A stretch of DNA of 64,000 bases from NCBI RefSeq assembly GCF_006439025.1, contig NZ_RCYZ01000001.1, forward strand, positions 434,001 through 498,000, given 5' to 3'. Each line of letters begins with the position of its first letter. Within the stretch, counting starts at the first letter, position 1. The notes beneath the pieces were generated by a model. That model was given only the letters and a program-made list of their open reading frames with translations. It had not been told where the DNA came from and ran no database searches. The translations under genes were made by a program, and so were the position numbers. Of this stretch, positions 32,544 through 40,954 are shown one piece after another. Source of the DNA: Hymenobacter nivis (GTDB lineage: Bacteria > Bacteroidota > Bacteroidia > Cytophagales > Hymenobacteraceae).

Positions 32544-32576
32544 CAAAAAGCCCCGGCTGGTGGGCCGGGGCTTGGT
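32544..32576 (-). terminator. Terminator after the terminase gene
   Basis: A 9-bp stem (32549-32557 with 32564-32572) followed by five T on the minus strand. The hairpin is identical to that at 26508-26531. Confidence 0.85.
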
Positions 32577-32605
32577 GACTGGACGACATCGATGTCGCTC
32601 AGTGC

Positions 32606-34297
32606 TCAACTGCTGTGCAGGCCGATGAGGTTGAAGTCGGGCGCGGCATTGACGATGTCGGTGCCGATGCTGAGCAGGTGCAGGTCCACGTTGTCGGTGA
32701 AGTGCGTGGCATTCTCTTGCGGGAAGCTCTTCTTCTTCTCGCTTGCCTTCACCTTCACGATGCGGCCCTTGCTGTCCTGGCTCACTGGAGCCAGCAGCAT
32801 GGCCGTGACCACGTCCTTGCAGTTCACCTTGTTGAAGCGAATGCGCAGCAGGTTGGGGTTCTGCTCCCCGAGTAGCTCCTGGGCCACCAGGTAGCGCGTG
32901 GAGTGGCCCGATACCCGGCCCAGGCCATAGCGTTGGATGCGCCAGCCCTTCTTCTGAAACGCCCGCATGAGGGTCTCATTCAAGGTAAACTCACTGTCCT
33001 CGCGCTTGGCATCGCCCCGCTCCTCATCGGCCAGGAACTGGATTTCACGCCGCAAGTGGGTCGAGTAGTAGGTCGTAACGGCGTCGACCAGGTCGTTGAT
33101 GAAGCCCGGGTGCTTGACATAGAACCCCTTCAGGAACCGATATTCACGCTTGTCCAGGTGGGGCTGGCCCACCACCATGGTGATGATCGAAGCCCCCCAG
33201 TCCACCGATATGCGCAGAAACTGATGGGCCCGGCAATCACTGTCCCCCCGGCTATCATTGAACTCTGTGAGCTTCTTGAGGTTGAGGCCCTTGCCCTTGC
33301 CGAATTCATCGCCCAGGGCCAGGCCCAACACGAAATCATCGGCGGCGCACTCCACCACGTGGCGGGCCTGGTTGAGCTGCGGATAGAAGCCGCCCTCCAC
33401 GGTGGTGGGGCGGCGGTTCATCATTTCAATCTGGAACGTGAAGTCCGTCATGAAGGCCCGCTGGTCGAGCATGTACTGCAGGCCCAGGTTCTGGATGTTA
33501 TCGAAGGCGTTGGCCTCCGAGTAGAACGTGCCCTTGGTGGCGGCGCTGGGAAAGTAGCGCACGGCCTTCATGAGCGGCACCACCTCCTGCGCCCAGATTT
33601 CCATCTTCTCCTCGTCGCTGGGCGCGTCCAGGAAGCGCACCTGAGCGTCGATCAGCGCGTTTTGACGCTCCTCCAAGTTTACACCCTCGTTTTCGTAGTA
33701 TTTCGACTTGTCCAGCAGCCAGCGGCCCGTATCGCCCCAGGGCATCGAGCTGAAGAGGAAAACGCCGTGGTGCATCGGGTTTTTGCCGAAATACTGGCCG
33801 TTGCCGCGGTTCGTGGCCGACAAGTCGGCATCGAGCTTGGTTTTATCGAACAGCAGGGCCTCGTCGCCAATAAAGCCGTCGACGTTCAGGCCGCGCGAGG
33901 CGGACCCACCGGCATCGAGCGACACCAGGTGAAACCCGGTGCCGTTCTTGAAAATAATGAAGTGGTCGTAGCTCAGGGGGCCCTCGTAGGGCCGGTCCCA
34001 GTTCAGGGTGGGCGGCGGCTTGCGGCCGATGTAGAAGTCGCGGTTCAGGCGGTAGCCCAGGCGCTCGAGGCCCGCCACCGTCGAGGGCAGCGTGCGCGTG
34101 AGCACTTGCTTGTAGGTCGAGCCCACGATGACCCAGCAGCTGCGGGGCATCGTGGTCACAATCTGGTGAATGTCCCAGGCGATGATGCTGGACTTGCCCG
34201 TACCGCGGCCCCAGATGCTAATACCCTGCTTTTTGCCCCTCGCCGTGATGTAACGCTGCTGGGGCTGGTTGAACTTGAGCTGCTCCTGGCTGATCAT
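32606..34297 (-). CDS. terL: Terminase large subunit
   Basis: A 563-residue packaging motor: the N-terminal ATPase drives DNA into the prohead and the C-terminal nuclease cuts it. Walker A is ISIWGRGTGKSSIIAWD (P-loop GRGTGKSS near residue 30). The ATPase core continues with WVIVGSTYKQVLTRTLPS and GFIGDEALLFDK. The nuclease part is marked by LRISVDWGASIITMVVG near 370 with acidic residues, then KVNCKDVVTAMLLAP. It overlaps the small-subunit gene by 4 bp. Start ATG 34295-34297. Confidence 0.92.
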   Translation of the reverse strand: MISQEQLKFNQPQQRYITARGKKQGISIWGRGTGKSSIIAWDIHQIVTTMPRSCWVIVGSTYKQVLTRTLPSTVAGLERLGYRLNRDFYIGRKPPPTLNWDRPYEGPLSYDHFIIFKNGTGFHLVSLDAGGSASRGLNVDGFIGDEALLFDKTKLDADLSATNRGNGQYFGKNPMHHGVFLFSSMPWGDTGRWLLDKSKYYENEGVNLEERQNALIDAQVRFLDAPSDEEKMEIWAQEVVPLMKAVRYFPSAATKGTFYSEANAFDNIQNLGLQYMLDQRAFMTDFTFQIEMMNRRPTTVEGGFYPQLNQARHVVECAADDFVLGLALGDEFGKGKGLNLKKLTEFNDSRGDSDCRAHQFLRISVDWGASIITMVVGQPHLDKREYRFLKGFYVKHPGFINDLVDAVTTYYSTHLRREIQFLADEERGDAKREDSEFTLNETLMRAFQKKGWRIQRYGLGRVSGHSTRYLVAQELLGEQNPNLLRIRFNKVNCKDVVTAMLLAPVSQDSKGRIVKVKASEKKKSFPQENATHFTDNVDLHLLSIGTDIVNAAPDFNLIGLHSS

Positions 34298-34965
34298 AGA
34301 CGGCCGTCTCCTTCCTTCGCCTGGGCGATGAGAATGGCCATCTGGTTCGGGCTGACGACGTTTTCGCTCACCGCCTGGTCGATTAACTCGTAGTCAGCGT
34401 CGCTGATGTCCTCGGGGCGCGTGAGGTCGAACTGACGCGGCTTACGGCCCTCCACCGTCAGGTTGAGGATGTAGGACGTGTTACCTGAGCCTGGCCCGGC
34501 GTCCTCACCATGGGCGTCAGCCCGCAGCAGGCCGCTGATGTTGGCCTCGAACTTCATGGCTGCCATGGCCCCTTTCACGTCCGGGGGGCGCATGGTGAGG
34601 CAGAGCTGCAGCAGCTTGCGCGCAAACTCCAGCAGCACGGCCCTACGGCCCTCCTTCTTCACCTTTTTCACGTCGCCGAACAGGTTCTGGGCGTCGCGCA
34701 GGCGGCGGTAGCACGTGGGGCGACTGATGCCGAATTGCTTCGCCATCAGCGGCCAAGCCTGCTCGAAGGAGTGGTAGTTCAGGATCAGCCCGTAGGCCGC
34801 CTCCAGCTGGCTGTGCACCAACTTATCGGCGTGGCTCAGCCCCTCGAGCCCGGGGCCGTTTTCGTCGTGGTAGGCCGCAAAAATGCGCTCCACGGCCGTG
34901 GCCGTGGGCATGGGCACCATGTCGGAGCCCGGCAGGCTAGTTACGGAAGGCAGCGAGTTGCTCAT
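34294..34965 (-). CDS. terS: Terminase small subunit (probable)
   Basis: A 223-residue DNA-binding protein placed directly before terL with a 4-bp overlap. A helix-turn-helix-like segment is visible (WPLMAKQFGISRPTCYRRLRDAQ near residue 75, quoted core MAKQFGISRPTCYRRL). It is followed by a basic KKVKKEGRRAVLLEFARKL and a C-terminal acidic part ISDADYELIDQAVSENV that could contact TerL. Small subunits recognise the packaging site and are poorly conserved, so the call rests on position and the HTH. Confidence 0.8.
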   Translation of the reverse strand: MSNSLPSVTSLPGSDMVPMPTATAVERIFAAYHDENGPGLEGLSHADKLVHSQLEAAYGLILNYHSFEQAWPLMAKQFGISRPTCYRRLRDAQNLFGDVKKVKKEGRRAVLLEFARKLLQLCLTMRPPDVKGAMAAMKFEANISGLLRADAHGEDAGPGSGNTSYILNLTVEGRKPRQFDLTRPEDISDADYELIDQAVSENVVSPNQMAILIAQAKEGDGRL

Positions 34966-36217
34966 CGGTCAGGTCCTCCCCGTTTAGCGTGATGGTGAAG
35001 CGGCGCTGGTTATCGCGCATGAACTGGGCGTAGCGGCGCACGTGCACGTCGACGTAGGCGGGGTCCAGCTCCACCACGCGCGCCTGGCGGCCAGCCTTCT
35101 CGCAGGTGATCAGCAGCGAGCCCGAGCCCCCGAAGCCATCGAAGCACACGGCCCCGGGCTCGCTGGAGCACTCCACCAGGTACTCCAGGATGTCGAGCGG
35201 CTTCATCGTGGGGTGCTCCGCGTTGCGGCTGGGCCGGTCGAATTGGAGCACCGTGGTCTGCTTGCGGTCGGAGCACCAGGTGTGCGCCGCGCCCTCCTTC
35301 CAGCCGTACAAGATGGGCTCGTGCTGCCAGTGAAAGTCCTGGCGGCCCATCACGAAGGCTTGCTTCACCCAGATCAGGCACTGGCTCAGCTTCAGCTCCG
35401 CGTCCTTGAACGCCTGGCGGAAGTTGGCCCCCTCGCTGTCCGCGTGAAACACGTAAATCGGGGCCCCGGGCCGCATGTACGCGTAGCAGTTGGTGTAGAA
35501 GTCGCGCAGGAACTGGTAGAAGTCGCCGTCGCCCATGTCGTCGTTCTGGATGGTGAGCGCATCCTTGGTTTTGCCCTGGTAGGCCACGTTGTAGGGCGGG
35601 TCGGTGTTGACCAGGTCGATGAGCACGCCCTCGCCCACTGCGCGGGCCACGACGTCGGAATCGGTGCTGGAGCCACACACCAGGCGGTGCACCAGGCCCA
35701 GGCCATCGGAGTGAAACTCGTACACGTCGCCCAGCACCGATTGCGGCACCGCGGGCGGCGTGGGGTCGAATTCCTCCTCTTCAGCGGGCGGCAGCAGCGA
35801 GGCGCTCAGGCGGGCCAGGTCCTCCAGCGCGGGCGCGTCCATGAGGCTGGCCAGGTCGAGGTGGCTGAAGTTATCGAGCAGGCTCTGGTAGTCCCAGACG
35901 CCGGCACCGACGTTGCTCACGACGTTGTACTCGTCGAGCTCGTCTTTCGTGAGCTGGCGGTTGGGCATGCGCACGTCGATGAGTTCGTCGCCGCGGCCCA
36001 GGTCCAGTAGCACGGCCAGGCGCTGGTGGCCGGCCAGCACCACGTTGTCGAGGTTCACGGCCGGCACTTCGGCCAGGTTGAACTTCTGAATGCTGCGGGT
36101 CAGGCGGGCGCGGCCCTCCTCGGTGAGGGTGCGGGGGTTGTAGCTCAGCGGCACCAGCTCACGCACGCGGCGTTGAGCATTGTGCCATTCCAGGGGCAAT
36201 AATTCGATAGGATTCAC
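34937..36217 (-). CDS. ParB-like domain fused to N6-adenine/N4-cytosine DNA methyltransferase
   Basis: A 426-residue protein. Residues ~1-110 form a ParB/Srx-like nuclease-fold domain (VPLSYNPRTLTEEGRARL, LAGHQRLAVLLDLG). Residues ~160-400 form a beta-class amino-methyltransferase with catalytic DPPY in LVNTDPPYNVAYQG near residue 205 and SAM-binding FDGFGGSGSLL near 365, plus HPTMKPLDILEYLV. Such ParB-MTase fusions are common next to phage terminases and probably mark phage DNA against restriction or at the packaging site. GTG start at 36215-36217. It overlaps terS by 29 bp. Confidence 0.9.
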   Translation of the reverse strand: MNPIELLPLEWHNAQRRVRELVPLSYNPRTLTEEGRARLTRSIQKFNLAEVPAVNLDNVVLAGHQRLAVLLDLGRGDELIDVRMPNRQLTKDELDEYNVVSNVGAGVWDYQSLLDNFSHLDLASLMDAPALEDLARLSASLLPPAEEEEFDPTPPAVPQSVLGDVYEFHSDGLGLVHRLVCGSSTDSDVVARAVGEGVLIDLVNTDPPYNVAYQGKTKDALTIQNDDMGDGDFYQFLRDFYTNCYAYMRPGAPIYVFHADSEGANFRQAFKDAELKLSQCLIWVKQAFVMGRQDFHWQHEPILYGWKEGAAHTWCSDRKQTTVLQFDRPSRNAEHPTMKPLDILEYLVECSSEPGAVCFDGFGGSGSLLITCEKAGRQARVVELDPAYVDVHVRRYAQFMRDNQRRFTITLNGEDLTDEQLAAFRN

Positions 36218-36221
36218 GGAC

Positions 36222-36821
36222 TTAGGATTGAAGTTTTAATTGGATAAGGGCGATTTCTTCGTCGACGGCGGCCAGGGCATCGGCGCGGTCGGGGCGGGCG
36301 CGCAGCTTCGAGCGGCGGCTGCGCAGGTTGGCCAGGCGCTGACGCAGGGTGCCGGCGTCGCTCACGTCGGCCGTGGGCACTGGGCCCGGCAGGCGGCCGT
36401 GCGCCAGCACGTGCGCCTCCTGGGCCGTTAGCTCTGTGATGTGGTCGGTGAGCATGAGCACGCGGAAGGCCAGCTCGAGGCGGGCCGTGGGGCCCACGCG
36501 CGGGGCCGTCAGCTGGGCGTGGCTCAGGCTGCGGGCGTCGTAGCATTCGCGCCGCTGCTGGCGCAGGTCGGCCAGCAAGGGCGACTCGGGGCCCGGGGCA
36601 GGTGCCGAAGCCACTGGCGGTGGCACCACCGGTGCCAGGACGGGTTGGGGCCCTACCAGGGCGGCCAGCTCACGCGCCAGCACCTGGCGGCTGTAGGGCG
36701 TCTCGCCCAGGCTGAAGAGGCGCTGGTAGGTGGGGTTGGTGCCGTGGGCAGCGTAGAAGGCCACGCCCGCGGCGTAGGGTTGATCCGAGGCCAGCCAGGC
36801 GGTGATTGCGGCAGTTTCCAT
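36222..36821 (-). CDS. Unknown protein heading the terminase unit
   Basis: A 199-residue protein, not recognised. N-terminus METAAITAWLASDQPYAAGVAFYAAHG and LFSLGETPYSRQVLARELAAL form a helical domain. A Pro/Ala-rich linker (about 60-80) leads to a coiled-coil-like C-terminus with LRQQRRECYDARSLSHAQL and LRQRLANLRSRRSKLRAR. It precedes the ParB-methyltransferase by 4 bp. Its ATG lies only 4 nt after a -7 box, so its mRNA is probably leaderless. Confidence 0.7.
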   Translation of the reverse strand: METAAITAWLASDQPYAAGVAFYAAHGTNPTYQRLFSLGETPYSRQVLARELAALVGPQPVLAPVVPPPVASAPAPGPESPLLADLRQQRRECYDARSLSHAQLTAPRVGPTARLELAFRVLMLTDHITELTAQEAHVLAHGRLPGPVPTADVSDAGTLRQRLANLRSRRSKLRARPDRADALAAVDEEIALIQLKLQS

Positions 36822-36825
36822 GAAG

Positions 36826-36858
36826 CGAAGTTGCCGGCGACTGCCTCGGGCGGAAAGG
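36826..36858 (-). promoter_or_regulatory. Late-type phage promoter of the terminase unit, leaderless
   Basis: CCTTTC (36853-36858, within ACGTCCTTTC), a 19-bp spacer, -7 box CAACTTCG (36826-36833), and 4 nt to the ATG at 36821. Confidence 0.65.
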
Positions 36859-36862
36859 ACGT

Positions 36863-36899
36863 AAAAAGGGCCCACTGCGCAGTGCAGCGGGCCCTTTTC
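36863..36899 (-). terminator. Terminator after the capsid unit
   Basis: Stem AAAAGGGCCC/GGGCCCTTTT (36864-36873 with 36889-36898) with an inner palindrome ACTGCGCAGT; the minus-strand T-run continues into the next promoter. Confidence 0.88.
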
Positions 36900-36916
36900 C
36901 CTGGGTTCATCGTACT

Positions 36917-37120
36917 TTATTGCACCGCCTTGCTTCGCTTTCGAATCGGGATTAAGTAGGTGAACTTCGGGTCTTTCACCAGCTCCTCCGCTTCGGCCAG
37001 GGTCAGCGTGCACAAGTCAATCTTGCGCCCGAGCCGTTGAATTTCGATCCTGCATGGGACGACCGTACAACGGAACTTCGCGGCTACTTCCGGGAGCAGC
37101 TGGGGAGATTTAGCACCCAT
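36917..37120 (-). CDS. Small unknown protein at the end of the capsid unit
   Basis: A 67-residue protein with mixed strands and helices: AAKFRCTVVPCRIEIQRLGRKI then LAEAEELVKDPKFTYLIPIRKR. The C-terminal LTLAEAEELVKDPKFTYL resembles small modules seen in phage structural regions (also annotated as unknown). It starts 3 bp after the 181-residue gene and ends just before a terminator. Confidence 0.7.
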   Translation of the reverse strand: MGAKSPQLLPEVAAKFRCTVVPCRIEIQRLGRKIDLCTLTLAEAEELVKDPKFTYLIPIRKRSKAVQ

Positions 37121-37123
37121 AGC

Positions 37124-37669
37124 TTAAACAGCAGGCTCCGGCTTCTCGGTCACGTCACCGGCGTAGATGTAAATGCCGTTGCCGTAGGCCTCGCCTTTGA
37201 TCATGAAGCCCCGACGACCGCTGGAGAGCTTGCCCGAATCGAAGTCCGGTGCCAGCTCTACGGGCAGGCCCTCGCTGCCCACCTGGATGTACGTGCCATC
37301 GGCATCGGGCACCAGCATGATCAGGCCCAGGTTCTTCACTACGCGGGCGAACTCCAGCACCTCGGCCTTATTGCCGGGCAAGAAGCCCTCGAAGTTGAGC
37401 TTGTAGCCCTTGCCGTCGCGCTCGCCTACCAGGCCAGCTTTCAGGGTGTTCGAGTCCAACGTGATGTACGTCTTCACGAAGCCTTTGCCCGTTTTGAAGG
37501 TGTGCTTCTCGATGATGACGGCCGTATCGCCGGGCTTGGTGCCGGTTTTGGGGGCCTTAGCGATTTTGAGGAAGTCGCGCTCCAGGGCCAAGTACACATA
37601 GCCCAGCAGGCCGGGCGTGTTATCCGAGCCGTTCGGGCCTTCGAGCCGGCTTAATTCAAACGTATCCAT
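37124..37669 (-). CDS. Structural protein, tail-tube candidate
   Basis: A 181-residue beta-rich protein with regular charged strands: LGYVYLALERDFLKIAK, GDTAVIIEKHTFKTGKGFVK, YKLNFEGFLPGNKAEVLEFA, and a C-terminal RGFMIKGEAYGNGIYIYAG. No catalytic motif or signal peptide. Size, beta content and place soon after the major capsid gene are consistent with the tail-tube or a capsid decoration protein; I cannot separate these. Confidence 0.6.
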   Translation of the reverse strand: MDTFELSRLEGPNGSDNTPGLLGYVYLALERDFLKIAKAPKTGTKPGDTAVIIEKHTFKTGKGFVKTYITLDSNTLKAGLVGERDGKGYKLNFEGFLPGNKAEVLEFARVVKNLGLIMLVPDADGTYIQVGSEGLPVELAPDFDSGKLSSGRRGFMIKGEAYGNGIYIYAGDVTEKPEPAV

Positions 37670-37725
37670 AGGGAATAGTTAAAACGATGATGGAATAATT
37701 GTCAGTCTATTGATGCTTCAGGGGG

Positions 37726-38181
37726 CTATTTGCCTTCCACCAGCTCCAGCACACCCGAACCGGCTTCCACCAGTTTGGCGACCAGGCTCGCATCGCTGGC
37801 CAACGACTCGGCCTTAACGTGCTGGCCTTCGAACTGAAACTTGGGCACGAGCACGCGGTAGAGCTTGTCCTGGTGGCTCACCACGATGCTGCCGTCACCG
37901 GCAGCTTCAGCGGCGCGCAAGCGGGCCTCGTGGCCGGCAATTACCTGCTCGTTAGCCTCTGCCTCCTCTTCCAAGCGGCGGATGGTGTCGACCTTTTCGC
38001 TCACGGTGGAATTCGCCTGGTCGCGCTCCTTGGACACCTGGGCCAGGTCTTTGCCTTGGGTTTCCAGTTTGCCTTTTTGCTCCTGGATGGTGCGGTCTTT
38101 CTGGTCCGATTTGGTATTCAGGTCGGCAACCTGCTTGCTGAGGGCAGCGATTTGCTCTTCAGCGGTGAGTTCTTTGGCCAC
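37726..38181 (-). CDS. Coiled-coil structural/assembly protein
   Basis: A 151-residue protein. Residues ~5-95 are one long charged coiled coil (EEQIAALSKQVADLNTKSDQ is the start; RRLEEEAEANEQVIAG the end), followed by a small globular tail (KLYRVLVPKFQFEGQ). It follows the capsid gene by 91 bp. The start is GTG at 38179-38181 (VAKELTAEEQ). Possible head fibre or assembly factor. Confidence 0.68.
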   Translation of the reverse strand: MAKELTAEEQIAALSKQVADLNTKSDQKDRTIQEQKGKLETQGKDLAQVSKERDQANSTVSEKVDTIRRLEEEAEANEQVIAGHEARLRAAEAAGDGSIVVSHQDKLYRVLVPKFQFEGQHVKAESLASDASLVAKLVEAGSGVLELVEGK

Positions 38182-38272
38182 GATTAGAGAAATAAAAGTG
38201 ATGAAATGAATGGGTTGGCACCACCAAAGCCGGCGCCCTGGGTAGGGCGCCGGCCGGCGGGTATTGGTTGGC

Positions 38273-39274
38273 TTATTGGACCGTGGCGCCCAGGTCCAGG
38301 TCGTTGGTGAAAACGGCCTGCTCCAGCGGGAAGCCCACGCCTTTGTAGAAATCGGTGAAGATGGCCACCTCACGCTTGGCGCTTTCGACGCGCACCATCT
38401 TCTCGTTTACCGACTTCTTCGCCAGCTTCTTGCGGTTGTCGGCCGGGGTAGCCCACAGCTTCGACGAGGCCCCCATGCTGGGCAGGCCCACCACGGTGTG
38501 CTGGGTGAACTCCACCGGAATCTGCACGATTTCGTCGCCGTTGCCCGCGATGATCGGCTTAACGCTGGTGAAGTTGGAATCGCGGCCGTACTTGGCCTGG
38601 CGGCCCCGGGCGTAACGCTCGGCCAGGGTCGTGTTCATGCACACCGGCATGGGGCGGCCCTTGTAGCGGATGTCGAAACCGCGGGTGAAGGCCTCCACGT
38701 AATCGCAGAAGGCAGCGGCATCCGCAGGGATGGCGCCCAGGGCGATGGGGCTGATGCGGCCAGCGGTCACACCGGCGTTGATGATGGTGCGGATGCCGTT
38801 CATCGACGTGCCGGCAGCAGAGGCCACGCCCGTGGTGGGGGCCACGAACTTGCCGAAGTACACCTCGTTCAGCTCGTAATCTTCCTGCACCTGGGGCAGG
38901 ATGTGGGCTTCGATCAACCAGCGGATCACCGGCCACTGGGCGCGGTCGAGGTTGTTGTCGGTCAGGAAGCCCAACCACGAGGCCTCCAGGGCGTCGGGGC
39001 TCATTTCCAGGTCCACCTTCATGGGGAACTGCGAGAGCACAACGGGGCTAACCTTCAGCTCGCCCAGCGGGGTCCAGCCGGGCTGGAACGCCTGCAGGAT
39101 GCGGCCCAATTCGGTCTTGGCCATGCGGAACTGCGTGTCGTCGGTCACGATGGAGCCGAAGAGCGATTCCGTCTGAGCCGCGATGTAGGCGCGCTGAATC
39201 AAGCGAGCAACGTTTTGGCCACCAGCAATGTAGTAGCGGCCGTATTCTGCTAAGATGGCTTCAATAGTGAGCAT
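38273..39274 (-). CDS. Major capsid protein (probable)
   Basis: A 333-residue protein that directly follows the prohead protease/scaffold gene, the standard order for the major capsid protein. It begins LTIEAILAEYGRYYIAGGQN, has an internal strand/loop part with VDLEMSPDALEASWLGFL, a central GMN-like segment TSMNGIRTIINAGVTAGRI, and ends AVFTNDLDLGATVQ. HK97 fold is inferred only from context and length. Start ATG 39272-39274. Confidence 0.78.
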   Translation of the reverse strand: MLTIEAILAEYGRYYIAGGQNVARLIQRAYIAAQTESLFGSIVTDDTQFRMAKTELGRILQAFQPGWTPLGELKVSPVVLSQFPMKVDLEMSPDALEASWLGFLTDNNLDRAQWPVIRWLIEAHILPQVQEDYELNEVYFGKFVAPTTGVASAAGTSMNGIRTIINAGVTAGRISPIALGAIPADAAAFCDYVEAFTRGFDIRYKGRPMPVCMNTTLAERYARGRQAKYGRDSNFTSVKPIIAGNGDEIVQIPVEFTQHTVVGLPSMGASSKLWATPADNRKKLAKKSVNEKMVRVESAKREVAIFTDFYKGVGFPLEQAVFTNDLDLGATVQ

Positions 39275-39338
39275 CAGAGGATAGTAAAGAGATGAAAAAT
39301 GGAGAAGTAGAAGGTGGATTCACGCCAGCCGGTCGGGG

Positions 39339-39797
39339 CTAGACGGGGATGCGTTTGCCGAAAAGCGGGTGGTTGTCGAGCGCCGAGTTGTGGGGCATCT
39401 CGTCGATGGCCTTCTGGTTCTCGTCGGTCGCCTCGGTGTTGATGTCGGTCTGGCCAGCACCCAGGGCGGGGTTGGAGTGAGCAGCGCCGGGCACCTTGCC
39501 CAGGGCAACCAGCGAGGCGTTGGCCGTGGCCAGGTCGGTGGTGAGCTGAGTGTTGGCGGCCGTGAGTTCCGTCACCTTGGCAGCGGCCTCGATGGCGGTA
39601 GTTTCGGCGGCGTCAACGCGGCCGGCTTTGGCTGTCAGGTCGTTGAAGGCGGCCTCGGTGATGAGCTGAGCGCCGGTAACGCCGGCATCGGTCAGCTCCT
39701 GATTGGCGGCGGCGGCCTGCTCAGGCGTGATGGTTTCGGCGCTGACGAGGGCGAAAGCAGCGGCCCCGAGGGTGAGTTTTTTACTGAAAAGCGACAT
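39339..39797 (-). CDS. Possible nested scaffold gene inside the protease gene
   Basis: In-frame ATG at 39795-39797 would give a 152-residue protein beginning MSLFSKKLTLGAAAFALVS, with alpha-helical, Ala/Thr-rich sequence (TTAIEAAAKVTELTAANTQL). Nested scaffold genes within S49-type head proteases are known from lambda C/Nu3. No strong ribosome site is visible, so the internal start is a hypothesis. Confidence 0.4.
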   Translation of the reverse strand: MSLFSKKLTLGAAAFALVSAETITPEQAAAANQELTDAGVTGAQLITEAAFNDLTAKAGRVDAAETTAIEAAAKVTELTAANTQLTTDLATANASLVALGKVPGAAHSNPALGAGQTDINTEATDENQKAIDEMPHNSALDNHPLFGKRIPV

Positions 39798-40712
39798 AGA
39801 ATTTTGGGTTGAAGAGGAGTTGGTGGAAGTATCGGCCTCGTCGGCCAGCTGCTGGGCCAGGGCAATGGCGTCGTCGAGCGTGCCCATCACGTCGGCCAGG
39901 CCGTTGTCGATGTTGGCCTGACCAATGAAGACCGAGCCGCTGAGCACGTTTTTCTGCTGCTTAGGGTCGATTTTACCGTCGCGGTTGGCCAGCACGGTGC
40001 TCAGGAAGACTTCGTTCAGCGGGTCCAGAATCTCCTTCTGGAGCGGCTTGAGGTCGCCTTCGATGGCGGCCTTGAACGAGGCGTTCTTATTGGTGCTCAG
40101 GGTGGCGTAGCCCGTCACCTGCTTGATGCCCATCTTCTCGAAGTAGCCCGTGAAGTCCAGGAATTCGGCCATCGTACCGATGGAGCCGAGCATCGCCGTG
40201 CGCCCGGCCACCATCACCACGTTGCCGCTGCAGGCGCTCCAGTAACCGGCCGAGCAGCCCTGCTGCACGAAGGATACGAACGGCTTCTGGGTGCCGGAAA
40301 TGGTGGCGGCGAAGTCCTCCAGGCCGCTCGTGGAGCCGCCCGGGGTGCGGAACACGCCGACGTGCGCCACGATGTTCTCGTGCGCATCGGCCTGCTTCAT
40401 GCGCTGGCCGATGCTCTTGGTGCCCAGCGAGTAGTAGCCGTCCTCGGGCATCATCACGCCGGCCACCGTGTGCACGGCAATCGAGCCGGCGGGCACTTCG
40501 TCCAGGGCGTTGTAGCCCATCATGCCCAGGGCCGCGGCGTGCGGCGTGATGGCGAAGTACTGCGGCGGCTTGGCGTCGGCGGTTGGGACCGGGGCCCCAC
40601 CGGCGAGGCCGTTGAGCAGCTGGGCGACTTCGGCGTACACCAGCTGCAGGGCCTGGCCTTCGACGAGGAAGGGGGCCTGGAGCATCGCCGCGAGGTTGGA
40701 GTTGAGGAGCAT
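39339..40712 (-). CDS. Prohead protease (S49/SppA type) fused to scaffold-like domain
   Basis: A 457-residue protein. Residues ~50-300 form a ClpP-fold S49 peptidase: GSIAVHTVAGVMM, then nucleophile serine in QQGCSAGYWSACSG near residue 155, then AMLGSIGTMAEF, and a lysine-containing IKQVTGYATLSTNKNASFK. Residues ~305-457 are Ala/Thr-rich helical sequence typical of a scaffold, cleaved during maturation. An internal ATG at 39797 lies exactly at the domain border. Start ATG 40710-40712, 20 nt after a late-type promoter. Function: capsid assembly and maturation. Confidence 0.85.
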   Translation of the reverse strand: MLLNSNLAAMLQAPFLVEGQALQLVYAEVAQLLNGLAGGAPVPTADAKPPQYFAITPHAAALGMMGYNALDEVPAGSIAVHTVAGVMMPEDGYYSLGTKSIGQRMKQADAHENIVAHVGVFRTPGGSTSGLEDFAATISGTQKPFVSFVQQGCSAGYWSACSGNVVMVAGRTAMLGSIGTMAEFLDFTGYFEKMGIKQVTGYATLSTNKNASFKAAIEGDLKPLQKEILDPLNEVFLSTVLANRDGKIDPKQQKNVLSGSVFIGQANIDNGLADVMGTLDDAIALAQQLADEADTSTNSSSTQNSMSLFSKKLTLGAAAFALVSAETITPEQAAAANQELTDAGVTGAQLITEAAFNDLTAKAGRVDAAETTAIEAAAKVTELTAANTQLTTDLATANASLVALGKVPGAAHSNPALGAGQTDINTEATDENQKAIDEMPHNSALDNHPLFGKRIPV

Positions 40713-40731
40713 CGTTCAGGATTGAATGATG

Positions 40732-40764
40732 CAAAGCTGCCGGCGCGGCCCAGCGGCGAAAAGG
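40732..40764 (-). promoter_or_regulatory. Late-type phage promoter of the head unit
   Basis: CCTTTT (40759-40764, within GTGTCCTTTT), a 19-bp spacer and -7 box CAGCTTTG (40732-40739), 19 nt before the ATG at 40712. Confidence 0.65.
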
Positions 40765-40770
40765 ACACAA

Positions 40771-40800
40771 AAAAGCCCCGCCGGATGGGGCGGGGCCTTT
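40771..40800 (-). terminator. Terminator after the SGNH lipoprotein unit
   Basis: An 8-bp stem GCCCCGCC/GGCGGGGC (40775-40782 with 40789-40796), loop GGATGG, with six T on the minus strand that run into the head promoter. The core of 20 bp recurs at 42012-42031. Confidence 0.88.
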
Positions 40801-40935
40801 TTACTTTTTCGATACCAACCACACAGCCACCAGCAGCGCCAACAGAAGCAGCAAAGGCAGCCAACTGTCCTGCACCCATCCTTTGCGCAGCCAGGAACGG
40901 AACTTGCTTCGTGATTTATTGCGGCGCTTGGGCAT
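40801..40935 (-). CDS. Small basic single-span membrane protein
   Basis: A 44-residue protein, ATG at 40933-40935. Strongly basic start MPKRRNKSRSKFRSWLRKGW is followed by one hydrophobic helix LPLLLLLALLVAVWLV and a short SKK end. The layout (positively charged cytoplasmic part plus a single span) is typical of small phage membrane peptides. It follows the SGNH lipoprotein gene by 19 bp and its stop abuts the terminator, so it shares that transcript. Function unknown; holin-like or exclusion roles are possible. Confidence 0.7.
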   Translation of the reverse strand: MPKRRNKSRSKFRSWLRKGWVQDSWLPLLLLLALLVAVWLVSKK

Positions 40936-40954
40936 AGCAGTGCGGTGTTCGGTT

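Noticed and set aside
32389..32589. 66-codon minus-strand frame across the terminase terminator
   Set aside because: It spans a strong terminator and has no protein-like features.
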